Assembly (NCBI GenBank): GCA_029339195.1
Contig: JAPTJF010000103.1
Coordinates: 89,929 to 153,928 of the forward strand
DNA length: 64,000 nt
DNA from: Micractinium sp. NFX-FRZ
Taxonomy: Eukaryota > Chlorophyta > Trebouxiophyceae > Chlorellales > Chlorellaceae
Reading direction: 5' to 3'
Positions 21,375 to 30,800 of this stretch are shown in pieces (positions within the stretch are counted from its first letter, which is position 1; every line of letters begins with the position of its first letter). A program made the position numbers and the translations under genes. The notes under the pieces are model-generated. The model worked only from the letters and a program-made list of their open reading frames with translations, made no database searches and had not been told where the DNA came from.

Positions 21375-23744
21375 CTACCAGTAGCTGTACCTCATCTCCA
21401 TTCCGAATAGCTGCCACTCCTCTGGCCCTCCCTCTCTTTGCGCCGCCGCCCCCGCCGCCGCCGCTGCTCCTGCTGCTGCTGCTGCTGCTGCTAGTGCTGC
21501 CTGTGGACCCGGCGCGGCAGCGGTCGCTGTCTCTGCCCGCTGCTCCGCGCCTGTGCTGCCTGCCGTCTCGCCCTGCTCCTGCCGCCGGCCCTCCGGCTCG
21601 CTAGCGCTGCCGGCCTCCTGCCGGCCGTAGGATGACCGGTCGTAGTGAATGCCATAGTCCATGAACAGCTCCTCCCCTGCAGCACACAAGACACACAAGC
21701 AATGGGCCATCAAATGGCAGGGAAACTGTTGTGAGGACATGGGGAAATGTGTTGATGCCGGGGCAGAAGACACAATGGGATGGCCGCTGCCCCCCCAGAC
21801 TCCAAGCCGCACACGACCAGTGGGCCACCCGCCCACTGGCCACCCACCGGGGTAGATGTCGCGGGCCGCCACGCACAGCAGGCCGGCGCTGTCGCTGGGG
21901 TCGTCCTCCACGGTCACATTGGTGCCGCCTGCGCCCCTGCAAAGGATTGGGTCACGAGGTGGCAGGCCAAGCTGTGTGTGGCGTGGAAAAGCCGAGATGG
22001 CTTGGGGTCATCCTTTATCGTCCGGTTGGTGCCACCCAACGCGCTGCTGGTGTGGACGCATGGGGCCGGTGCGTGCAAGTGGCTTGTGGGGCTGAGCAGG
22101 CAAAGCGTGGGCCGGTTTAGCGGAGCCCCACAACGGAGCAGAGGGTGGCGGGCACGCTTGGAGTGCCAGGAGCAGCAGCATAGGCATGCAGGAAGGAGGG
22201 CATGGACACCACAACACGCTGTCAATTACAACCGCTCACTTGGGCGGCTCGTTGACGTAAGCGAGGGTGACGTCAACAGGCAGCCAGGGCAGGCCCGGCG
22301 CCGGGGATGCCGACAGCTGGCCCGTGGCGTCAGTGGGGTCAAGCAGCCGCCCGTCCGGCGTCCTGCAAGGGGCAGGGAGGGCAAGACGTGGGTAGGTGGG
22401 CATGCTGCGAGAGTAAGATGGCTTTGCACCAGCATGGCACACCGGCTAGCTCGTTGTCCACTGCTGCTGCTGCTGCACATTTGACCAAGGTCATGCCGAT
22501 GGTGTAGGGGCTTGGGCATTGCCTTGAGCAGGCCACTCCTCCGGATGAGGCGAGCCCCACCCCCGCTAATCAGCACCACCAGGGCACAGCTGCAAGCAGC
22601 CCAAGCACGCCTCAGTGCCACGGGCAAACCAGCCACCCACCTCGTCAAGACAAAGTCTTTACGGCAACTCACAATCACTCCAAATTAACCCTCCAACCTC
22701 CCACCTGGCGTCTCCCCTCCAGCCGCCCACCTGAAGCAGTAGTCCCGCGCCCCGGGCGCCACCACGCTCTTTGCCGCCATCTCTGCCGGCGTGCGCGGCC
22801 GCCCCGGGTACGCGCCCAGCACGGTGCCCTCCCGGATGTGCACGATGGCAAACACGCCCTTGCCGGCCACCTGGGAGGGGCCTGCCTGCAGGGCAGGGAG
22901 GGCAGGCCGGCACACGGGGCAGCCGTGAAGCTTTGTGTCACAACGTTGCAAGCACAGCTGTGCCTTCCGCTGTACATAAGAGCAAGCCTGCACAGTTCAG
23001 CCGTGCTGCCACCCCGCCTGGTCACACCACAACCTGCCGCACCAGCATCCCTGCTGGCAACAGCGTCTGCCCACCAGGCTGTGCTCCTGCCCCATTCCGC
23101 GCCCCTGGCTGCTGCTGCTGTCACCCTGCCGTCGACCAGGCTCCTGCTGTGTGAGCCCAGCCCGCCCCGCTGGCCGCTGCGGCCACCCCACCCGGCCCGC
23201 CTGGCCCCTGCTGCCACCCCACCCGCACCATTAGCTGCTGGCGCCCTGCCCGCCTCACTGGCTCTGCTGGGGTGTGCACCACACTACCTGCCCAGACAGC
23301 CCTGCTCGTCACAGTGCCCCGCACCTGCACCAGCTCCTTGAAAACCCAGCCCCTTGGGCGGTCGGGCCACACCGCCGCCGCATAGGCCCCAATGCTCGCC
23401 AGCAGCAGCTCCAAAGAATACAGCACACCATGCTGTGCCAGCATCTGCGGCACCCCGCCCAGGAGCACAGCAGCAGGGCCGCCGCCGGTGCTGCTGCTGG
23501 TTGCATTTAACAAGCCCTCGGGCAGGGCTGCCAGCGTGGCAACCTTGCTGCCTGCTGGTCGGGAGCGCTGCCTCTGTTTCGGCTCGGGAGCGCTCCACGC
23601 CGCCGCAGCGGTCAGGCTGCCGCTGCCATGCTGGGGAGCAGCGCGTGGCGTTGCCGCCGCACAGCGGTGCACCGCCGGTCTGGCTGTGCAGGTGCACGCC
23701 ATCCAACCAGTGGGCCTCTTGCTATGACTATACCCTGCACTCAT
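21375..23744 (-). CDS. SET-domain protein, probable lysine methyltransferase
   Basis: A 362-residue protein with one SET domain, the fold of S-adenosylmethionine-dependent protein lysine methyltransferases. Exons in transcription order: 23325-23744, 22731-22885, 22240-22362, 21848-21936, 21375-21676. SET motifs are GPSQVAGKGVFAIVHIREG (start of SET-N), VLGAYPG, DYCFRTPDGRLLDPTD, AYVNEPPKGAGGTNV (in place of the common NHSCxPN) and AARDIYPGEELFMDYG (C-terminal tyrosine motif). No pre-SET or zinc region is visible. The N terminus is rich in Ala, Arg and Ser with few acids; starting at the second ATG (23702, MACTCTARPAVHR) it resembles a chloroplast transit peptide, so a plastid substrate is possible. 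The C terminus is an Ala-rich low-complexity tail. It is divergent with PAG1. Confidence 0.85.
22000..22040 (-). repeat. Diverged copy of a SET-gene exon start
   Basis: This intron segment (intron 21937-22239) repeats 21893-21933, with CTTGGGGTC and GTTGGTGCC-like blocks shared and about 25 percent substitutions. Confidence 0.65.
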
Positions 23745-24254
23745 AGCAGATTGGATCAGGAAACATTCAGACTAGGTTTGTCAACAGGTTCGGTTCACTG
23801 CCGCCGCCGCTGTGACCACCGGTCCGCTGCTGTTGCCACTGCCACCCGCTGCAGGGCATGTAAATTGCCCCCGACACTCCCGAATGACCTGTTAAGCTCA
23901 AGCAAAGAGGCATCCAGGGGACGCACCGCTAGCAGCAGGGCTGTGACGAAGAGGTGGCGCTGTGGGCCTGAGAGCAGGTGCTTAAAGACTGGAGATGTCG
24001 AATCAAATGCTCGAAGGCAGCTGAGGGAGAGAAAGGCCAAAAGAACGACGCAGGGCATGAGTTTTCAGCGCCAAGTTTTCTTCCGGTCCCCAATTTCCAT
24101 AGGCATCGGAGACGCGCCGATCGTGCTATTTCTGCTGCTCAGGGATCCTTGCCCACCATTTGTACAGCTTGACACCTAGCAGCGCTCCAGCCTTGCGCAG
24201 TGATCGTCGGCCAACGCTGCAGCAGGAGGCTCCTGAGGGAGCGATTGGCATACC
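23745..24254. promoter_or_regulatory. Bidirectional promoter region, SET protein / PAG1
   Basis: These 510 bp separate the two start codons, which point away from each other. No coding match was seen. The region is less GC-rich than the surrounding genes near 23880-24180. Confidence 0.55.
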
Positions 24255-26860
24255 ATGTCGGGCATCGGCACAGGGGTGAGACAGCGCGCCGGGAGGGGCT
24301 TGGGCAGAGTGGACTTTGCCTTCTGGCGATCGGCTGGCTGCCGCCTGCCTCACTGGCCCCTTCCCGCTCCCTGCAGTATGACCTGAGCACAGGCACCTTC
24401 AGCCCGGACGGCCGGGTGTTTCAGACGGACTATGCGCAGAAAGCGGTGGACAACAGCGGGTGCGTCGGGCGGGCGGAGGCGGGCGGGCGGCACGTGCGGG
24501 TTTGTGATCCATTTGACAGGGCATACAGCAGGCAACACAGCTGGGGTGCCTGCTGACACTTGCTGGCAGCTTCAGCGTCCATGGCCCCTGCCTTGTAATC
24601 CGCTGCGTCGCTCGGCCACTGCCCCCCTTGCTGCAGCACGGTGGTGGGCATCAGATGCAAAGACGGCGTGGTGCTGGTGCGCAGGCTGCCGCCGTGCTGC
24701 CGCTGTGTGCCTGCTGTCGCCCACAGCTTGCTGCTGCCCCAGATTCCTGGCGTCTCTGCGATTCTGGTTTGCAGCTGCATTGCGGCCTTTAATGGTGCTG
24801 CTGCTGCATGCACCACCCGCACTTCTGGCTAACCCGGCCTCCCTCCTGGCTCCATTCTCGCCCACCCCCCGCGGCCTCCTGACCCGTTCAGCCCGGCCCC
24901 ACATGCCAAACCTGGCCTGAACCAGCCTATCTTGTGTGTTGCTTTCAGGGTGCGGAGAAGCTGATCATCAGTAAGATGCTGGAGCAGCACTCCAACCGGC
25001 GCACTTTCCCTGTGGACCGCCACGCGGGCGTGGCGGTGGCGGGGGTGGCGGCCGACGGGCGCTCGGTGGTCAACCGTGCCATGGCAGAGGTGCGCCCCGG
25101 CTCGGCGGCACATCTCGAGCCTCACTGGCTGTGGCTGCACATCGGGGCAGGTGTGGGGCGGACCAGGTTGGATTTCGGATGCAGCAGAAGGAGCCGTGGG
25201 CGGGGTTCAGGCGGGGCCTCCTCCTAGTTGTTTTGCTGAGCACAAGCCGACAGAGGACCAGCACGCCCACACGGCTGCCTTGTACTGCCCCCACCCGGCA
25301 GGCCAACCAGTACAAGTCGACGTACGGCGAGGTCATCCCGGGGCACGTGCTGGCGGAGCGCCTGGCCAGCTTCAAGCACCTGTTCAACATCTACTGGTGA
25401 GGGAGGAGTGGGGTGGGTTCTCGTATTGATGATGGCATATGTGCCAGTGTTCTGGTAGCCTGCCAGCTCCAAGCAACCACTGGCAGAAGTGCTGTGCGTT
25501 GGGAGGGCTTCGGGGTCAGAGGCTGGAAGCTGAGGCTGAAGCAGCAGGCTCTGGCTCTGTTGCTTCCAGTCTGTAAAGTTGCACACCTGCTGTCCGCTGC
25601 CCGCATTCCTCCACGCACGCTGACACTTCTCTCCCGCCGGCTTGGCCCTGCTCCCCTGCCCCCGCGTCCCCATATGCCCCAGGGTGTATCGCCCCTATGG
25701 CGTGTCCACGCTCCTGGCCACGTATGGCAAGGAGGGGCCCCAGCTGCACCTAGTGGAGCCCTCGGGCACCTGCCACGTAAGCAGCTAAACTGCAACACCT
25801 CGGTGTTGGGGAAGGTGTGTGGTGCAGTGCAAGGTGAGCAGCTGCACCCATTGGAGCCGTCGAGGGCCTGCCACATGAGTGGCTGACGTAAAATGCGGTT
25901 CCGCTGCTTGTGCCATGGTGTGGTGTGTCGCGTAGCTCAGAGCAACTGGAGCAGTGCAGCGGGCCTTGGTCGGCAGGGGTCCAAGAACAAGATCTCAAGG
26001 ACCCTCACGCTGACAACTCCTGCCTGCTCTCTGCCCCTCCCCCCTGCAGCGCTACTTTGGCGCGGCGGTGGGCAAGGGTCGGCAGGGGGCCAAGAACGAG
26101 ATTGAGAAGCTGAAGCTGGAGGAGATGAGCTGCCGGGAGGGGATCACGGCGGTCGCCAAAATGTGAGTGTGTTCCCTCTTGCTCTTTCTTCATCTTTGTG
26201 TCGCAGTCGGTCTCTGTGGGGTGGCCCGATGTTGGACATGCGGTTCTTGGCCTCCAGCTTTGGGGTGGGTGTGTGCTCACACGCGTCCCCTCTGGCTGTT
26301 CCCTTTTGGCCGCCTCCCGCCCCCTCCATGCAGCCTGCACCAGGTGCATGACAAGGAGAAGGGCTTTTACATGGAGCTGCCTCCCTGCTTTCTTCTCTCA
26401 TCCACCTCTCCTTTCCCCTGCTCCCCTTCCCCCACCCTGCAGCCTGCACCAGGTGCACGACGAGGAGAAGGGCTTTGAGATGGAGCTGGCCTGGATTTGC
26501 GACGAGAGCGGGCGGCGGTTCCAGCGGGTGCCGCAGGCGCTGGTGGACGAGGCGGGTGAGCGCTGGCTTGGGAGAACAAGCAATGGGGGGAGAAGGAGAA
26601 GAGGTGGTGGGCTGCCGAGCCGTGCGGGGTGCAGCGAGGCTGGAAAGCAGAGGGGTGTGGCCAGGGGCTTGCGGGGGTGCTGGCTGCAGGGAGGCGGAGA
26701 GGCGCCCCAGGGGGGGCACAGCAGCTGACAGTGGCAGGCAGGGGTGCACATGTGGCACTGGGGTGTGTGCTTTTCCTCGAACCCAGCACCCCCCACCTGT
26801 CCCGCCCCTGCAGAGGCTGCGGCCAAGGCAGCGTTGGAGGCGGAGGATATGGACGATTGA
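24255..26860 (+). CDS. PAG1: 20S proteasome subunit alpha type-3 (alpha7, PAG1)
   Basis: Alpha-ring subunit of the 20S proteasome. The 248-residue model has nine exons: 24255-24275, 24377-24459, 24637-24676, 24949-25089, 25302-25396, 25683-25776, 26050-26162, 26443-26555, 26814-26860. It opens with the alpha-subunit signature [20 protein letters not shown] then [20 protein letters not shown], and continues with [78 protein letters not shown] and an acidic C terminus ending EAEDMDD, as in plant PAG1. The length matches the family. Three introns carry copies of adjacent exon edges; the first copy of the exon-8 start (acceptor at 26335) cannot be read through because it meets TGA in the true exon. 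Confidence 0.96.
25839..25883 (+). repeat. Diverged copy of the PAG1 exon-6 end
   Basis: CAGCTGCACC, TTGGAGCC and CCTGCCAC-like blocks repeat 25741-25785, including the place of the donor (GTAAGC became ATGAGT). It lies in the intron 25777-26049. Confidence 0.8.
25955..26000 (+). repeat. Diverged copy of the PAG1 exon-7 start
   Basis: A GCAGCG-like acceptor edge, then GGTCGGCAGGGG and CCAAGAAC, repeat 26046-26110 with a deletion, just upstream of the real exon. Confidence 0.75.
26331..26380 (+). repeat. Copy of the PAG1 exon-8 start with an intact acceptor
   Basis: This copy repeats 26438-26487 including the CAG acceptor: CAGCCTGCACCAGGTGCA is identical, and the next 30 bases differ at only a few places. 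If used as the splice site it would read into TGA shortly after the true exon begins. Confidence 0.9.
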
Positions 26861-27807
26861 TCGCAGCACTGCTGTTGGTACACCCATGGACCTTCCAGGT
26901 CAGCCAGCACGGGCGGCAGCCGCTGCTCCCACCAAAAGCACCCACCGGCTGCACAAGCTGCCCAGCTGTAACTGCCCAAACACGCATTCGGGGTGGCGAC
27001 ACGAGAGAGAGAGCACAGGGCTGCACGGCAGGAAGAGGTGGCTTGCGTGCCTGGCTTGCGTTCGGTGCCCCAGAGCAGCACGCAAAGCACGAGGCACCTG
27101 CCTGGTTTGCGATCATGCACCCAGGGGCTTCCCCTTCCCTTGGCCCAAGCCTCCAGCCCAAGCCTCCACACGCCTTGGTGTCTCGCAAACAGAGCTTGCC
27201 TCCTGCTGTGAGCTTGCCTCCTGCTGTGCCTGCTGTACTGTCTTCCAGTGTGGCTCTGTGCCGGTGTGGGCCGCCTTAAGAGGGCAGACACTTTCAGAAG
27301 GGAAGCTATCTCATCGTGTAGAGAGCACGGGTATCAGCAGAGGGCTCGGCAGAAGGCATTCCCAGGAGAAGGGCACAGGTGGCCGGGGCGGCGCCAAGAG
27401 GGGGCGCCTGCTCCCCTCCCCCCGCCCACAGGCGGGGCGGCAGGCGACCGAACAGAAAAGCATGCTGGGAAGGAGGAGGGAAGTAGCGGTGGAGCAGGTG
27501 GGGGCACAAAGTCACCCAGAGTCACAAGACAAGACAAGCCTACAAAGCTGCATAGCAGTGTGGTCTATTCAGCGGTGGCGGGCGGCCCGTGCCAGCAATG
27601 GGGGCAGGGGCACGCCGCGCCCTAATCCTAGGCGTGGTGCGTGTGTGTGGCAAAACAACAGGGGCGTGTGGGCATATCGTCTTCAGGGTCATTCCTTGCT
27701 GCCCGGCAGGGGTGCCTGCTTGAGCGCGCTGTGACACGCTGGGTTGTGTGCGTAGGCGTCACAGTACGCGTGCGCAAGTAAGCAACCCGAGCGTGGGGGG
27801 GAACAGC
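26861..27807. other. Convergent 3' regions of PAG1 and nucleolin
   Basis: About 950 bp without a supported gene. TGTAA at 26969-26973 on the plus strand is 109 bp after the PAG1 stop. A short direct repeat of GAGCTTGCCTCCTGCTGTG-like units lies near 27190-27230. No minus-strand TGTAA was found for nucleolin. Confidence 0.5.
26969..26973 (+). terminator. TGTAA polyadenylation signal, PAG1
   Basis: Exact TGTAA 109 bp after the PAG1 stop codon. Confidence 0.6.
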
Positions 27808-30800
27808 TTAGTCATCGAAGGTGGTCTTCTTGCCGCTGCCGCCGCCCGCGTCAATGCTCATGCGGGGACCGCGGCCGCCACGGCCGCCGCCGCGGCCGCC
27901 ACCACGGCCGCCAAAGTCACCGCGGCCTGGAAGAAGGCAGGGCAGAGGCAAGTATGGGGCGCGTCAGTTGCGGGAAGCAGGGCAGTGACATGATGGCAAA
28001 GAGAGGAGATTCAGGCAGCGGTAAAGAGGAGGGTGTGAGGTGTGGTTGGGAGGGAGGTGTCGATTGCTGGGTAGGACCCAAAGGGTAACTGCGCCGACGG
28101 CGCTCCCCAGGGGAATGGAATCAGCATGCGGGCGGGCCGGGAGGCGGTCCCCACACGCCTTGGGCCCCGCCGTGCAGCCGTGGTGCGGAGACACACACGG
28201 TGACAGCGGGAGACGGCGGGGGGCCTGCAACCGGGCGCTGTCAGTCTCTGGCGTTCCCGGAGGGCTATGTGCCAACAGTTCCCCACAAAAGGAGGACGGC
28301 ACCCCAGTCGGGGGGCAGGGTGTGCGGCGACACACACCCAAGCCCCGCCATTGTGCAGCGGCAGGCGGCTGTGCATTAGCAGGCGGCAGTGCGACAAGAG
28401 TGTGAAGCAGGCAGGTGCTGCTAGAGCAGGTGGAATGGGTGCAGGTGGGTGCACCCAGCGCATGGTGGTGCTCGGAACCAGTAGGTGAGAACTCACCACG
28501 GCCGCCACCGCGTCCGCCACGGCCGCCGCCAAAGTCGCTGCGCCCGCGGCCCCGGCCGCGGCCGCCAAAGTCGCCACGGCCGCCGCGGCCGCCGCCGCGG
28601 CCGCCGCCACGGCCGCCGCCGCCGGGGGTGCCCGGGTTGGGGTCCACCTTGATCCAGCCGCCCGCCACCTCGCTGCCGTCCAGCTCAACAGCCTTGTTCT
28701 GCAGAAGAGGAGAATGAGGAGGGAGAAGAGTGGTGAGCAGAGTCCAGCAGTAGAGTAGGGAGCGCAGTGAGCAAGCAGCAGAGCAAAGTGTGCGCGTTCC
28801 AAAGCCGTATAAAAAGCAGCGGCAGGGCAGCAAGGCGGGTGCACAGCGCGGCGGGCGGGTGGGGGAGCAAGCCTCAGTATTAAAAAGCTCGGTTTGTATA
28901 TCCACACGTACGCATTCGGCGTTGGATTAAGGTTGTATCATCCTCAGCAGGCTCCCCAGCCACCGCCGCCCCGCGGGGCGCGCAAATGTGCAGGCAGGCA
29001 GCGCAAGAAGGCAGGCAGAATGCAGGATACAGCACAGCGTCGGTGGAGTCGGGCTCAGAAGCGAACAAATTCAACCACCCCTGCCGCCCTGCCCTTCATG
29101 CTATGAGCAGCAGGCCCACCTTGGCGTCAGTGGAGTCAAACTCGATGAAGCCAATGCCCTTGAGCTGGCCAGTCTCGCGGTCGGTGGGCAGGCGCACATT
29201 CACCACGGTGCCAGCGGCACCAAACGCCTCAGTCAGCTGGTTGCGCACCTCGTCCTCGCCTGAAGGGAAGGGGAAGAGGAGCAGGGGAGAAGAGAGGACG
29301 AGAGGAAGGTCAGAGACGTGGGGGGCAAGTGGAGCGCCAGGCACAGCTGGCAGGGCAGGGCGAGGCAGGCGGGCAGGCACAGCGGGCGGGGCAGGGCGAG
29401 GCAGGCCGGCACTGCTGGCTGCCTGGCGACTTGGGGCATGCGCGGCACACAAGTGATGTGGGCTGGCTGTCCTCACCCAGGGAAGAGTCGTATCCCTTGA
29501 CAAAGATGGTGGTGCCCTCAGAGGCCGCAAACCGGTTCTCGCCAGGCGCGCCTGCAGCATAGCAAAGCAGAGCAGGCACAGCAGGGTCAGCGGGGAATGG
29601 TGAAAGCAAGGAGGGGGGTGGAGTGGAACTCTAGAGAGGTTTAAGGCTGGACATGGCCCGACATGAGCCAAGTTGCGTGAGCGCGAGAGAGAAAATGGAG
29701 GAGGGAGGGTGTGAGGTGTGAAAGAGGTGTCGATTGCTGGGTAGGACCCAAAGGGTAACTGCGCCGACGGCGCTCCCCAGGGGAATGGAATCAGCATGCG
29801 GGCGGGCCGGGAGGCGGTCCCCACACGCCTTGAGCCCCGCCGTGCAGCCGTGGTGCGGAGACACACACGGTGATAGCGGGAGACGGCGGGGGGCCTGCAA
29901 CCGGGCGCTGTCAGTCTCTGGCGTTCCCGGAGGGCTATGTGCCAACAGTTCCCCACAAAAGGAGGACGGCACCCCAGTCGGGGGGCAGGGTGTGCGGCGA
30001 CACACACCCAGGCCCCGCCATTGTGCAGCGAGGCGGCGGCGGCGGCAGTGCGACGGAGTGCAAGCACGAGAATGGCAAGATGACGTTTCGGGAAGGCAGG
30101 CACGTGGAACATTGTGCTGTTTCAATCTCCCTTACTTCACCGTGCTCCCTCGCCTCCCAATACACCCACGCAGCTCTGCACCCCAGCACTCACGCTGCTC
30201 GCGCTCGGTGGTCGACTCAATGTACACCTCACGGTCCAGCAGGGAGGCGCCGTTGAGCTGGATGGCCTTGGCAGCGCCCTCCACGTCCTCAAACTGGATG
30301 TGGGCAAAGCCGCGGGCGCGGCCCGTGTCGCGGTCGTACGCCACGCGCACCTCGGCAATGGTGCCGCAGTCGGCAAAGAACTCGCGGATCGCGTCCTGCC
30401 AATGGGGGAGGGGGAGGGAGAGGGGGAGTGGAGGTGAGGGAGGGCAACGGGCGGGGGAAGGGAGAGGCGGCCAAACGGGTGCAGGGGGGTGTGGGGCACA
30501 AAGAGGCGGCGGGCACACGAGGGAGGAGAAGCGCTCGGGGGCCGGGGCGTCTGGCAGGGGAGCCAGATGGTTGGTGGCAGGAAACCACCGGGTCGGCCAG
30601 GTGTCATCATAGCGCGCACAGCAGGTCGTGGCAGCACAGAAGGCACGGCAAGAGACAGACGGCAGGCAGGGCAGGCGGCAGCGGCAGGAGCGGCAAGAGC
30701 TGGGCGGCGGCGTTGCTCGGGAGCCCGTGCGTCTGGCATGTGTGTGCCAGAAGAGCGGTGGCAGGAATGCACCGGTGGGGCGTGGTGTCCTCATGGCAAC

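Noticed and set aside
25427..25533. TGATGA followed by CTGA in a PAG1 intron (snoRNA-like)
   Set aside because: The base before TGATGA is T, no end stem is evident, and the would-be guide matches no rRNA segment I recognise.
28053..28360. Open frames inside the 307-bp nucleolin intron repeat as a possible protein gene
   Set aside because: Conserved between copies only because the DNA is almost identical; no start context, no family match, and it lies within an intron.
30604..30610. TGATGA-type C box on the minus strand in another nucleolin intron
   Set aside because: No CTGA D box within a plausible distance and no rRNA complementarity noticed.
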